A stretch of 64,000 nucleotides of DNA from an uncultured Phycisphaerales bacterium. Its GTDB lineage: Bacteria > Planctomycetota > Phycisphaerae > Phycisphaerales > UBA1924. The stretch's first letter is position 1. Each line of letters starts with the position of its first letter. The stretch is from the NCBI GenBank assembly GCA_937995595.1, contig CALKJW010000037.1, forward strand, positions 1 through 64,000, written 5' to 3'. Under the pieces are notes generated by a model. That model saw nothing but the letters and a program-made list of their open reading frames with translations, did not search any database and had not been told where the DNA came from. Position numbers and translations under genes: made by a program. Below, one piece after another: positions 43,683 to 52,480 of this stretch.

Positions 43683-44315
43683 CTACACGCCTTTGGCCGC
43701 GCGGCGGCGCCGCCGCTTCGCGGCCCGTGCGCCGCTGCCCGAGGCCGCGCGCACCTTGCCCTTCTCGATCGCGATCGCCCCGGCGCGCTGGATCACGTAC
43801 CCGCAGTTGCGGCACGTTCGGCGCGAGGCCGGGCCGCCCCAGAACGTGTTCATCACGACCGCGAGGTCCCTGTCGATCTTCTTCAGGCGGAACCGCGCGT
43901 CGTACACGAGGTGGTCGCACTTGGGGCAGTACCACTGCAGGCCGTCGTTCTGCCCCTTGGGACGCGGGAACTCGACGATGAGCCCCACCGTGCCCGCGGG
44001 GCGCTGCGGGCGGTGCGGCACCCAGCGCGGCAGCAGGAACATCTCGCCCTCGCGCACGATCACGTCGCGCGGCTTGCTCCCGTCCAGCGGACGAACGCGC
44101 ACCGCGATGTCGCCCTTGAGTTGGTAGAATAACTCCTCCGTCGGGTTCACGTGGAAGTCGTTCCGCGTGTTCGGGCCGCCCGACACGAACACGATCACGT
44201 CCTCGGACTCGGTGAAGAACTGCTTGTTGCTCACCGGGGGCTTCAGGTGCCGGCGGTTCTTGCGGATCCAGTCCTGCAGGTCCAGCGTCGAGAACTTGGC
44301 TTTCGCGGCGGGCAT
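43683..44315 (-). CDS. nbaC: 3-hydroxyanthranilate 3,4-dioxygenase (copy 1)
   Basis: 210 residues. Cupin dioxygenase that opens 3-hydroxyanthranilate on the kynurenine route to quinolinate and NAD. Fe ligands by family alignment: His and Glu in NDFHVNPTEELFYQLKGD and His in PRWVPHRPQRP. The C-terminal zinc site of bacterial enzymes is present (CPKC and CRNC), followed by a basic tail. AAGGA 8 nt before the ATG. Directly downstream of a paralogue of the same length; both keep the metal ligands. Confidence 0.88.
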   Translation of the reverse strand: MPAAKAKFSTLDLQDWIRKNRRHLKPPVSNKQFFTESEDVIVFVSGGPNTRNDFHVNPTEELFYQLKGDIAVRVRPLDGSKPRDVIVREGEMFLLPRWVPHRPQRPAGTVGLIVEFPRPKGQNDGLQWYCPKCDHLVYDARFRLKKIDRDLAVVMNTFWGGPASRRTCRNCGYVIQRAGAIAIEKGKVRAASGSGARAAKRRRRRAAKGV

Positions 44316-44423
44316 CGGCGGTCCTTTCGTGTCGGCGCTCGCGCCTGCCCGGCCCGGGGCCGGCCGGCATCGTCGCCGAGATTCAGGATACAAACAACCG
44401 TTGAAGGACGCAACCCTCGCCGC

Positions 44424-45086
44424 TCAGCGACCGCGCACCGTCGCCCGGCGGGGCGTCGCCTTGCCCGCCGCCGTCGCGGCGCGGCGGGGCGCAGGACGCG
44501 CAGCGGGAGGCGGTTTGGCAGCGCCCGCGGCGATCGGCGACGCCGCGATCACGTCGGACTTGCCCGGCGGCTGCACCACCGTGCCGCAGAACCGGCAGGT
44601 CCGCAGCGTCGCGTCGTCCCAGAAGCGCGAGAGAATGTCCGGCAACTGGTCCGCGGCGTCCTCGAGCGCGAACGACTCCTCGAACACGCTGGTGTTGCAC
44701 CGGTCGCAGTAGAACCGCAGCGTGTCGTCGTCGCTCGCCGGGCGTCGGCGCTCGATCACCAGCCCCACCGACCCCGCCGCACGCTGCGGCGAGTGCGGCA
44801 CGTTCGCGGGCAGCGCGAACAACTCGCCCTCGCGCACCACCACGTCGCCCACCACGCCGTCGTCGTCGCGCACGCGGAGCACCAGTTCGCCCTCGATCTG
44901 CAGGAACAACTCCTCGAACGGGCTGATGTGGTAGTCCTTCCGCTGCGACGGGCCGGACGCGACCGAGACAACGAAATCCGACATACCGCCGAACACGGGC
45001 CAGTCGCCCGCGCCGCTGCGCGAGCGCCGGCGGGCGTCGTCGATCCACGCGCGAAGGTTCAACGGAAGGTCGAAGGCGATCGGCAT
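44424..45086 (-). CDS. 3-hydroxyanthranilate 3,4-dioxygenase paralogue (copy 2)
   Basis: 220 residues. Same fold and order as copy 1: KDYHISPFEELFLQIEGE (His, Glu), PANVPHSPQRAAGSVGLVIERRR (His), CDRC and CRFC for zinc, and a basic Ala/Pro tail. Identity to copy 1 is moderate by eye, so the duplication is old. AGGGAGG 9 nt before the ATG. No other kynurenine-pathway gene is linked; the substrate may differ between the two copies. Confidence 0.8.
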   Translation of the reverse strand: MPIAFDLPLNLRAWIDDARRRSRSGAGDWPVFGGMSDFVVSVASGPSQRKDYHISPFEELFLQIEGELVLRVRDDDGVVGDVVVREGELFALPANVPHSPQRAAGSVGLVIERRRPASDDDTLRFYCDRCNTSVFEESFALEDAADQLPDILSRFWDDATLRTCRFCGTVVQPPGKSDVIAASPIAAGAAKPPPAARPAPRRAATAAGKATPRRATVRGR

Positions 45087-45232
45087 TGCAGGCCTCCCTG
45101 GGCCTCTCCCCCGCCGCGGTTCGTGCACGACACATCCTATCGCCCCGTGTGCGCCGCTGCACGGAGTGCCGAACCGCCTGCGAACACGTCGCGGGGGTTC
45201 CCGGCGCCTCCGCGCGCCAACGATCTGCCGCC

Positions 45233-46177
45233 ATGGCCCAGCACGCCGCGCCCTCCAACCCCGCCGCCAGCGCGGCTCACCCCGCGCCGCACCCGCTCGC
45301 GCGCGTCGCGCTCGAGACCACGCTCCTCCTGCACGGCGTGCCGCGCGCCGGGGCGCTCGCGCTCGCGGCGAGGTTGAACCACGCCGTCCGCGCACAGGGC
45401 GCCACGCCGCTCACCGTCGGCGTCGTCGCCGGCGTGCCCGTCGTCGGGCTCAGCGAGGCGCAACTGGCCGAACTGCTCGGCGCGCCCGCCGACAGCGTCC
45501 GCAAACTCAACACGTCCAACCTCGGCGTGGCCATCGCGCGCAGGCAGCACGGGGCGACGACCGTGAGCACGACCATGGAACTCGCCGCCGCGGCGGGCGT
45601 CAGCGTGTTCGCCACCGGCGGGATCGGCGGCGTGCACTTTGCCGAGAGCGGCGACGCCGCGCGCGGCGCGCTCGACGTCTCGGCCGACCTGTACGCGCTG
45701 ACGCGCTTCCCCGTCGCCGTCGTCGCCTCGGGCGTCAAGTCCATCCTCGACGTCGCCGGCACGCGCGAGATGCTCGAAACGCTCGGCGTGCCGGTCGTCG
45801 GCTTCCGCACCGACGACTTCCCCGCGTTCTACCTCCGCAGGGCCGACAACGCCGCCGTCGCGCCGCTCGATGCACGCTTCGACGAGGTGGCCGACCTCGC
45901 GGCGTACATCCGGCACGAACTGGCGCGCTCGCGCCGCGGCGTGCTGGTCTGCAACCCCATCCCGCGCCAGCACGAACTCAAGGCGGCCGACTGGCAGCGC
46001 TGGCTCAACGAGTCGCGCCAACTGGTCGGCGCCTCGGGCGCGAGCGGGCGCGACGTCACGCCGCGGATCCTCGGCGCGCTGCACTCGGTCTCGGGCGGCG
46101 CGACCCTCCGCGCCAACGTCGCGCTGGTCGAGTCCAACGCCGCGCTGGCCGGGCAACTGGCGCGCGCGATGGTGTAG
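45233..46177 (+). CDS. psuG: Pseudouridine-5'-phosphate glycosidase
   Basis: 314 residues. It cleaves pseudouridine-5'-phosphate to uracil and ribose-5-phosphate. Family motifs: ALETTLLLHGVPR, TTVSTTMELAAAAGVSVFATGGIGGVH, DVSADLYALTRFPVAVVASGVKSILDVAGTREMLETLGVPVVGFRTDDFPAFY, VCNPIP. The start ATG 45233 has no clear Shine-Dalgarno or leaderless box. The kinase PsuK, usually adjacent or fused, is not in the window. Divergent from the dioxygenase pair. Confidence 0.93.
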   Translation: MAQHAAPSNPAASAAHPAPHPLARVALETTLLLHGVPRAGALALAARLNHAVRAQGATPLTVGVVAGVPVVGLSEAQLAELLGAPADSVRKLNTSNLGVAIARRQHGATTVSTTMELAAAAGVSVFATGGIGGVHFAESGDAARGALDVSADLYALTRFPVAVVASGVKSILDVAGTREMLETLGVPVVGFRTDDFPAFYLRRADNAAVAPLDARFDEVADLAAYIRHELARSRRGVLVCNPIPRQHELKAADWQRWLNESRQLVGASGASGRDVTPRILGALHSVSGGATLRANVALVESNAALAGQLARAMV

Positions 46178-46192
46178 CCGGGAGTTCGGCCA

Positions 46193-46220
46193 CGGACCCG
46201 CGCGGCTGCGAACGGGTCCG
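46193..46220. terminator. Hairpin between convergent psuG and polX
   Basis: CGGACCCG (46193-46200) pairs with CGGGTCCG (46213-46220), loop 12 nt; no T run. Confidence 0.4.
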
Positions 46221-46246
46221 ATCAATCGGTCCGTCCGAACCCGCGC

Positions 46247-48118
46247 TCATCCGTGGCCCGTCTTCTTTCCGAGCCACTTGGCCAGCCGCGCCGCGCTCCA
46301 CGTGTTCACGCACTGCTCGGCCGGGAGCCAGCCGCGCCGGGCCGTCTGCACGCCGAAGCGCAGGTTGTCGAAGTCGCCCTCGGCGTGCACGTCGCAGTCG
46401 ATCGCGATCAGGCAGCCCGCGTCGACCGCCGCACGGACGTGCGTGTCGCGCAGGTCCAGCCGCATCCAGTGCGCGTTGATCTCCAGCGCGACGTCGTGCG
46501 CTCTGGCCGCGGCGATGACCCTCGCCATGTCCGGGCTCAGCCCCGCGCGCCGGTTGATCAGCCGCCCGGTCGGGTGCCCGAGGATGTGCACGCGCCCGCT
46601 CTCGATCGCGCGGACCAGCCGCCCGGTCGCGGCCTCCGGCTCCTGGCTCAGCGCGTTGTGCGGCGAGGCGACGACGACGTCGAGCAGCGCGAGCGTCCGG
46701 TCGTCGTAGTCCAGCGAGCCGTCGGCGAGAATGTCCACCTCGCTCCCCGCCAGAATGTGAACGCCCCTGACCCTCTTCCGCGCGGCGTGGATCGCCGCGA
46801 CGTGCTCGCGCAGCCGCTCGGCCGAGAGTCCGTTGGCGATCACGCTCGACCTGGAGTGATCGGTCACGGCGATGGTGTGGAACCCGCGCTGCTTGGCGCT
46901 CCGCGCCAGTCCCTCGATGCTCATGCGGCCGTCCGACGCGGTCGTGTGCGCGTGCAGTTCGGCCTTGATGTCGGCAAGTTCGACGAGCCCCTCGACCACC
47001 GCCGCGGCGTGCCGCGCGGCCCTGGTCTTCGCGCCCGCGAACGCGCGCTCGGCACGGTCGATCTCGCCGCGGTCCTCGCGCAGTTCGGGCGGGATGTACG
47101 CGAGTTTGAGCGCGTGAAAGATCTCCTCCTCGGTCTCCGAGGCGACGGGTTCCACGCCGCGCTGCTGCGGCGGCGTCTGGTCGCCGTCCTCGGGGAACAG
47201 CCCGTACTCGTTGAGCGTCAGGCCCATCCTGAGCGAGCGCTCGCGCAGGCGGATGTTGAACTCCTTGGAGCCGGTGAAGTACATGAGCGCAGCGCCCCAC
47301 GAGGCCGGCGGCACGACGCGCAGGTCGACCTGTACCGTCGGCCCCACGTCCGCCTCGCCGGCGCGGCCCTCGACGCTGAACCGCGCCGACTCGGGCGCGA
47401 TCCGCGCCCGCACCGACGACCTCCGGTCCCCCGCCGCCAGCACCTGCGACACGCCCGGCAGCGCGCGGAACGCCCCCGCCACGTGCGCCGCGTCGGCGTC
47501 CGCCGCGGCGACGAGCACGTCGATGTCGCCGATCGTCTCGCGCCCGCGCCGCAGCGAACCGGCGAACGCCGCCTGCTTCACCCCCTTGACCTTCGCCATC
47601 GCGCTCACGAAGCGCTCCCCCACCGGCGCGGCGAGCCCGAGCGGCAGGCGCGCGCCGCTCTGCTCGGCGAGGTCGATCGATTCCCTGAGTTTCTCGACGC
47701 TCTTGGCGCCCATGCGCGGCAGGCTCAGGATCGACCCGTCGGCGATGATCTTCTTGAGCGAGGCGAGGTCCTTCACGCCGCCTTCCTTCCACAGCGTCGC
47801 GACGGTCTTGGGGCCAAGGCCGGGGATGTTCATGAGCGCGAGCACGCCCGGCGGCACCTTGGCCTCGAGTTCGACCAGTTCGGCCATCTTCCCGGTGCGC
47901 GCAAACTCCGCGATCTTGTCGGCGATCTTCGGACCGATGCCCTCGATCTCGCGCAGTTTCGCGGGGTCGTCGGCGATGGTCGCGATGTCGAACGCCAAGC
48001 CCTCGATCACGCGGGCCGCGCGGTCGTGGCTGATGGCCTTGAACTTGTCCTCGCCGAGCAGGTCCTGCAGCCGCGCGATCCGCGACAGCCGCTCCGCAAC
48101 CGCCTCGTTCATGCTCAT
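46247..48118 (-). CDS. polX: Bacterial family X DNA polymerase with PHP domain
   Basis: 623 residues. N-terminal 8-kDa helix-hairpin-helix part (IEGIGPKIADKIAEF, IPGLGPKTVATLW), Pol beta palm with GSLRRGRETIGDIDVLV (about 180-200, catalytic Asp pair in DID) and KEFNIRLRERSLRMGLTLNEYGLF, then a PHP metallo-exonuclease domain (ELHAHTTASDGRMSIEGLARSAKQRGFHTIAVTDHS near 386). Fills short gaps in base excision repair. Thirty-two nt downstream of recG; still, TACGAT ends 5 nt before the ATG, so it may also have its own leaderless transcript. Confidence 0.94.
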   Translation of the reverse strand: MSMNEAVAERLSRIARLQDLLGEDKFKAISHDRAARVIEGLAFDIATIADDPAKLREIEGIGPKIADKIAEFARTGKMAELVELEAKVPPGVLALMNIPGLGPKTVATLWKEGGVKDLASLKKIIADGSILSLPRMGAKSVEKLRESIDLAEQSGARLPLGLAAPVGERFVSAMAKVKGVKQAAFAGSLRRGRETIGDIDVLVAAADADAAHVAGAFRALPGVSQVLAAGDRRSSVRARIAPESARFSVEGRAGEADVGPTVQVDLRVVPPASWGAALMYFTGSKEFNIRLRERSLRMGLTLNEYGLFPEDGDQTPPQQRGVEPVASETEEEIFHALKLAYIPPELREDRGEIDRAERAFAGAKTRAARHAAAVVEGLVELADIKAELHAHTTASDGRMSIEGLARSAKQRGFHTIAVTDHSRSSVIANGLSAERLREHVAAIHAARKRVRGVHILAGSEVDILADGSLDYDDRTLALLDVVVASPHNALSQEPEAATGRLVRAIESGRVHILGHPTGRLINRRAGLSPDMARVIAAARAHDVALEINAHWMRLDLRDTHVRAAVDAGCLIAIDCDVHAEGDFDNLRFGVQTARRGWLPAEQCVNTWSAARLAKWLGKKTGHG

Positions 48119-48123
48119 ACCGG

Positions 48124-48129
48124 ATCGTA
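48124..48129 (-). promoter_or_regulatory. TACGAT -10 box, leaderless spacing (5 nt) to polX
   Basis: Minus-strand TACGAT in the recG-polX gap. Confidence 0.4.
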
Positions 48130-48150
48130 GAGAGGCGAGCCTGCGGCGGG

Positions 48151-50307
48151 TCAGCCCACGTCGCCCAGCCCCAGCCACCTGCCGTGCAGTTTCAGCAGCC
48201 GCTTGCGCAGCAGGTCCTCGCCGGGCCCGCGCAGTTCCGGCGACCGCTCGATCCACGCCGCGGCGTCGCGCCGCGCCATCACCAGCAGGTCGCGGTCGCG
48301 CATCAGGTCGGCCACCCTGAAGGGCGGCGCGCCCGCCTGCTTCTGCCCGAAGACCTCGCCCGGACCGCGGATCTCCAGGTCCTTCTCCGCCAGCGCAAAG
48401 CCGTCGGTCGTCGCGGCCATCGCTGCCAGTCGCAACTCGGCGTCGGGCGTCTTGGGCTCGGCGATGAGCACGCACACCGACCGCTTGCCGCCGCGCCCGA
48501 CGCGCCCGCGCAACTGGTGCAACTGCGCCAGACCGAACATGTCGGCGTGCTCGATGACCATGACCGTGGCGTTGGGCACGTCGACGCCGACCTCGATCAC
48601 CGTCGTCGCGACCAGCGCGTCGATCAACCCCGCGCGGAATCGGTGCATCACGTGGTCGCGCGTCCGCGCCGAGAGCCGGCCGTGCAGCGCGGCCAGCCGC
48701 CTGCCCGACAGTTCGTGCGCCTCCAGCCGCGCCATCACGCTCCGCAGGTCGGCCAGGTCCTCGTCGCCGCCCGCGCCCGCGGCCGACGCGCCCGTGTCGA
48801 TCGCGGGCACGACGATGTACGCCTGGTCGCCCGCGTCCAGCCGCTGCCGCACGAACCCGTACACCTCAGGCGACTTGTCCGGCCCGACCACGCGCGTGGC
48901 GATCGGCGTCCGCCCCGGCGGCAGTTCGTCGATGGTCGAGACGTCCAGGTCGCCCAGCAGCGTCAGCGCCAGCGTCCGCGGGATGGGCGTCGCCGTCATC
49001 ACCAGCGTGTGCGGGACCAGCGCGCGCGCATCGCCCGCCGCCGCGTCGGCCGCCTTGCCCCGCAGCGTCGCGCGCTGGTGCACGCCGAAGCGGTGCTGCT
49101 CGTCGATCACCACCACCGCCAGCGAGCGGAACTTCACGTCGCCGGTCAGCAGCGCGTGCGTGCCGATCACCAGGTCGGCCTCGCCCGCGGCGATCCGCGC
49201 CAGGGCCGACTCGCGCTCGGCCCGGCCCAGCGCGCCCGTCAGCAGCTCGATCCGCACGTCGGCCCCCCGCAGCGCCTCGCCGATCGACAGGAAGTGCTGC
49301 TCGGCCAGCAGCTCCGTCGGCGCCATGAGCGCGGCCTGGTGCCCCGAAGCCGCCGCCAGCAGCATCGCGTACAGGGCGATCACCGTCTTGCCCGAGCCGA
49401 CGTCGCCCTGGATCAGCCGGTTGGCCGGCTCGTCGCGCGTCAGGTCGGCCACGACCTCGCCGACCACACGGTCCTGCGCGCGCGTCAGCGCGAACGGGAA
49501 CCGCGCGCGGATATGCCGGTCGATCTGCTCGCTCCAGCGCAGCGGCTCGGCACGCATCGTCCGCCGCACCTGCGCGCGCCGCAGAAACACGCCCAGTTGC
49601 AGCAGCAGCAGTTCGTCGTACGCCAGCCGCCGGTGCGCCGCCGCGGCCTCCTCCTCGCTCGCCGGCCGGTGCGCCATCCGGTAAGCCTCGGCCAGAGCGG
49701 GCAGGTCCTTGGCGCGCCGAAACTCGTCGGACAGGTGGTCCTCGATCTGCGGCAGCGCGGCGTCGAGCACGCGCGACACCGCCTGCTCGACCCTCGCCGA
49801 GTTCATCGCCTCCGACGCCGGGTACACCGGGCGGATCCGCGCTCCCTGCACCGCGGCCTCGCGGTCCTCGTCCAGCGCCTCCCACTTGGGGTTCACGATC
49901 TGCAGCCACCCGCCGTGCGGGCCGAAGCGCCTGGCCTGCCCCTGCACGCGCAGGCGCATGCCCGGCAGGATGCGGTCCTTCAGGTACGTCTGGTTGAACC
50001 ACACCAGGTCGAGCCGGCCGGTGTGGTCGAGCAGCGCGGCCTCGAAGCGCGGCCGTCGGCCGCCCGGCCGCACGCGCGTGGCCGAGACCTCGCCCCGCGC
50101 CGTCACGATGCTCCCCGGCGCAAGGTCGCGGATCGGCGCCTCGGCCTCCAGCCGCTCGTAGCGCATCGGCAGGTGCTTCACGAGGTCGGCGACCGTGAAC
50201 ACGCCGAGCCGCGCCAGCGCGTCGGCCCACGCGGGCCGCAGCGCGCGCACCTCGGCCAGCGGCGTGCTGAGCCGGAGCGGGCCGGGCTGTTCGGCGGCGC
50301 GGGCCAT
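48151..50307 (-). CDS. recG: ATP-dependent DNA helicase RecG
   Basis: 718 residues. Remodels stalled forks and branched DNA. N-terminal wedge/OB domain (SIVTARGEVSATRV ... GRLDLVWFNQTYLKD), Walker A GDVGSGKTV (about 300), DEQHRFG (about 400), MTATPIPRTLALTLLGDLDVS, and QLRGRVGRGG (about 598). Length is typical. The ATG 50307 is chosen over GTG 50313 because TACGCT ends 6 nt before it. Followed by polX on the same strand. Confidence 0.95.
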   Translation of the reverse strand: MARAAEQPGPLRLSTPLAEVRALRPAWADALARLGVFTVADLVKHLPMRYERLEAEAPIRDLAPGSIVTARGEVSATRVRPGGRRPRFEAALLDHTGRLDLVWFNQTYLKDRILPGMRLRVQGQARRFGPHGGWLQIVNPKWEALDEDREAAVQGARIRPVYPASEAMNSARVEQAVSRVLDAALPQIEDHLSDEFRRAKDLPALAEAYRMAHRPASEEEAAAAHRRLAYDELLLLQLGVFLRRAQVRRTMRAEPLRWSEQIDRHIRARFPFALTRAQDRVVGEVVADLTRDEPANRLIQGDVGSGKTVIALYAMLLAAASGHQAALMAPTELLAEQHFLSIGEALRGADVRIELLTGALGRAERESALARIAAGEADLVIGTHALLTGDVKFRSLAVVVIDEQHRFGVHQRATLRGKAADAAAGDARALVPHTLVMTATPIPRTLALTLLGDLDVSTIDELPPGRTPIATRVVGPDKSPEVYGFVRQRLDAGDQAYIVVPAIDTGASAAGAGGDEDLADLRSVMARLEAHELSGRRLAALHGRLSARTRDHVMHRFRAGLIDALVATTVIEVGVDVPNATVMVIEHADMFGLAQLHQLRGRVGRGGKRSVCVLIAEPKTPDAELRLAAMAATTDGFALAEKDLEIRGPGEVFGQKQAGAPPFRVADLMRDRDLLVMARRDAAAWIERSPELRGPGEDLLRKRLLKLHGRWLGLGDVG

Positions 50308-50313
50308 GTGCAC

Positions 50314-50319
50314 AGCGTA
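50314..50319 (-). promoter_or_regulatory. TACGCT -10 box, leaderless spacing (6 nt) to recG
   Basis: Minus-strand TACGCT; chooses ATG 50307 as start. Confidence 0.5.
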
Positions 50320-50348
50320 TGGGGTTTGCGTCCCCGCGCGGCGCGCGG

Positions 50349-50354
50349 TAGAGT
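50349..50354 (+). promoter_or_regulatory. TAGAGT -10 box, leaderless spacing (6 nt)
   Basis: Ends 6 nt before the ATG at 50361; a TTGCGT lies 17 nt upstream of the hexamer as a -35 candidate. Confidence 0.55.
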
Positions 50355-50360
50355 GCCGCG

Positions 50361-51119
50361 ATGCTCAGCCACGAAGAGGACTGGCGGTCATACCCCATCG
50401 AGTCCGACGACGAGATGGGCTTTGCGATGACCGACCTGGGCTGGACCGAGGCCCCCCACTCCCACCCGTGGTGCGTGCGCCTGGCGATCGAACTGCTCGA
50501 ACCGGGCCCGCAGGGCCTGGGCAGCACCGAGGAGATGGAATCGCTCTCCGACGGCGAGGACGCGTTCCTCGAAGCCGCCGCGGAGGCCGGCGCGATCCAC
50601 GTCTCGCGCGTCCGCCACGGCGGCGAGGTCGCGTGGTTCTTCTACGCGCCGTCCGAGGACCTGGTCGACTCGCTCGGGCAGGCCGCGGCCGAATCGCTGC
50701 AGCGCGACATCAGCGCCGGCGCCCAGCACGACCCGGAGTGGGGCGTGTACGCCAGCATCCTGCCCAGCCCCGCCGTCGAGCGATGGATGGCGGACATGCA
50801 ACTCATCGACACCCTCGAACAGCACGGCGACCCGCTCACCGTCGAGCGCGAGGTGACGCACTACGCCTGCTTCGACGACCCCGAGACGGCCGAGGCGTTC
50901 GCCGCGGCGGCCGGGCCGGAGGGTTTCGAGACCGAGGTCCGCGAGCCCGACGAGGAGAACGAGCGGTTCTGCGTCGTGCTGACGCACCGCAGCGCGGTGG
51001 ACATGGACACCATCGGCGCGATCACGCAGACGCTGGCCGAGCGGGCCGCGGAACTCGAGGGCGAGTACGACGGGTGGGAGTGCGCGCTGGTGAAGGGGCC
51101 CGGCGGGACCAACAACTAG
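50361..51119 (+). CDS. DUF695 and RraB-like domain protein
   Basis: 252 residues. The first half (HPWCVRLAIELLEPGPQGLGSTEEMESLSDGEDAFLEAA, HVSRVRHGGEVAWFFYAPSEDL) resembles DUF695. The second half (VEREVTHYACFDDPETAEAFAAAAGPEGFE and FCVVLTHRSAVDMDTIGAITQTLAERAAELEGEYDGWEC) resembles RraB, which in enterobacteria inhibits RNase E. Acidic overall, cytoplasmic. Function in this organism is not known. Its TAG stop shares bases with the stop of the convergent DUF971 gene. Confidence 0.72.
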   Translation: MLSHEEDWRSYPIESDDEMGFAMTDLGWTEAPHSHPWCVRLAIELLEPGPQGLGSTEEMESLSDGEDAFLEAAAEAGAIHVSRVRHGGEVAWFFYAPSEDLVDSLGQAAAESLQRDISAGAQHDPEWGVYASILPSPAVERWMADMQLIDTLEQHGDPLTVEREVTHYACFDDPETAEAFAAAAGPEGFETEVREPDEENERFCVVLTHRSAVDMDTIGAITQTLAERAAELEGEYDGWECALVKGPGGTNN

Positions 51120-51466
51120 CCGCCGGACGTTCCCGCCCGCGGAGCGCCCGGGTCGATCTGGCGCAGGTACGCCCACGAGTAGATGCCGGTGTGGTGCCCG
51201 TCGGAGAACCGGATGCGCAGCGCGTAGTTGCCCACCAGTTCCGCGTCGACGATGGCCAAGGGGCCGGGGGCCGCGCCGCGCGTCGCGGAGGCGGGCAGGA
51301 CCGTCAGCGGGTTGGCCGACAGTTCCCTGCGCGTCTGGCGCGCGTCGGCCGAGGGCGACATCCGCCGCAGGTGCGCAACGGGATAGAACGACACGCGCCC
51401 GTCGGCCCACTCGACGGTCACGCCGCGGTCCCTGCGGACGTCCAGCCTCGCCGGCGCATCGCTCAC
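51116..51466 (-). CDS. DUF971 / gamma-butyrobetaine hydroxylase N-terminal-like protein
   Basis: 116 residues. VEWADGRVSFYPVAHLRRMSPSADARQ and AELVGNYALRIRFSDGHHTGIYSWAYLRQI are the DUF971 core, a small zinc-less or zinc-binding beta domain found alone in bacteria and at the N-terminus of gamma-butyrobetaine hydroxylase. Often near Fe-S cluster genes (such as Mrp/ApbC) in other genomes, not here. GTG start with TACGCT ending 6 nt upstream. Its stop and the convergent gene's stop overlap in CTAG. Confidence 0.8.
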   Translation of the reverse strand: MSDAPARLDVRRDRGVTVEWADGRVSFYPVAHLRRMSPSADARQTRRELSANPLTVLPASATRGAAPGPLAIVDAELVGNYALRIRFSDGHHTGIYSWAYLRQIDPGAPRAGTSGG

Positions 51467-51472
51467 GGCGTG

Positions 51473-51478
51473 AGCGTA
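51473..51478 (-). promoter_or_regulatory. TACGCT -10 box, leaderless spacing (6 nt) to DUF971 gene
   Basis: Minus-strand TACGCT ends 6 nt before the GTG at 51466. Confidence 0.5.
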
Positions 51479-51535
51479 CGCTGGCGCACGGCGGCCGGGC
51501 CGCGCGGGCCCGACGCCGCAGACAGGGAGCGCACC

Positions 51536-52411
51536 ATGCACTTTGCCGACACGCTCGCGCAGGCCATCGACCGCTGCGGCGCGCCCGCCTGCGTCGGGCT
51601 CGACCCCGTGCTCGAGAAGATCCCCCGGGCCGCGCTCGACGCGACCGCACGCGAGGGCGGCGACGACGTCGAAGCCCTCGGCGACTTCTGCATCGGCGTC
51701 CTGCACGCGACGCGCGACGCCGGCGTCGGCGTCGTCAAGCCCCAGAGCGCGTGCTTCGAGCGGCACGGGTCGCGCGGCTTTGCGCAACTCGAACGCGTCG
51801 TCGCCGAGGCGCACCGGCTGGGCCTGCTGGTCATCCTCGACGCCAAACGCGGCGACATCGGCGTCTCGGCACAGCACTACGCCGCGTGGGCGTTCGATCA
51901 CCTCGACGCGCACGCCGTCACCGTCAGCCCCTACCTCGGGCCCGACGCCGTCGAGCCGCTCGTGCGCGACGGGCGCGGCGTGTTCGTGCTGGTGCGCACC
52001 TCGAACCCCGACTCCGACGCCGTGCAGTCGCCCCGACTGGCCGACGGGCGAAGCGTCTCGGAGTTGATGGCCGACACGGTGCGAACCCTCGGCGAGCACC
52101 GGCGCGGCGGGCGCGGCCTGTCCGACGTCGGCGCGGTGGTCGGCGCGACCAAGGCCGTCGAGGCCGCCGCGCTCCGCGAACGCATGCCCGACCAGTTCTT
52201 CCTCGTGCCCGGCTTCGGCGCACAGGGCGGGACGATCGACGACGTCCGACGTATGACGCGCGAGGGCGCACGCACCCCGGGCGAACTCGGCGTCGTCGTC
52301 AACGCCAGCCGTTCGGTCATCTACGCCGCGCCCGAGCCGGGCGAGCCGTGGCAATCGGCCGTGCGCTCCGCGGCCGAGGCGCTGGTGCGCGACCTGCGCG
52401 ACCTGTGCTGA
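51536..52411 (+). CDS. pyrF: Orotidine-5'-phosphate decarboxylase (type 2)
   Basis: 291 residues. Converts OMP to UMP in pyrimidine synthesis. The catalytic Lys/Asp segment is LVILDAKRGDIGVSAQHYAAWAF; CVGLDPVLEKIP, VVKPQSACFERHG, TVSPYLGPDAVEPL and LVPGFGAQGGT are motifs of the longer, type 2 enzymes (as in mycobacteria and myxobacteria). GGGAG about 9 nt before the ATG gives the start. A GC-rich hairpin follows. Confidence 0.95.
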   Translation: MHFADTLAQAIDRCGAPACVGLDPVLEKIPRAALDATAREGGDDVEALGDFCIGVLHATRDAGVGVVKPQSACFERHGSRGFAQLERVVAEAHRLGLLVILDAKRGDIGVSAQHYAAWAFDHLDAHAVTVSPYLGPDAVEPLVRDGRGVFVLVRTSNPDSDAVQSPRLADGRSVSELMADTVRTLGEHRRGGRGLSDVGAVVGATKAVEAAALRERMPDQFFLVPGFGAQGGTIDDVRRMTREGARTPGELGVVVNASRSVIYAAPEPGEPWQSAVRSAAEALVRDLRDLC

Positions 52412-52423
52412 GCGCGCAGGAAA

Positions 52424-52450
52424 GCGGGCGAGCCCGAAGGGCCCGCCCGC
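52424..52450. terminator. Hairpin between convergent pyrF and PEP-CTERM gene
   Basis: GCGGGCG-A-GCCC pairs with GGGC-C-CGCCCGC across a 3-nt loop; no T run, so termination may be Rho-dependent or stem-only. Confidence 0.5.
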
Positions 52451-52480
52451 ACTTGGGAGTCTGCGAGTTGTCAGCGCCGA

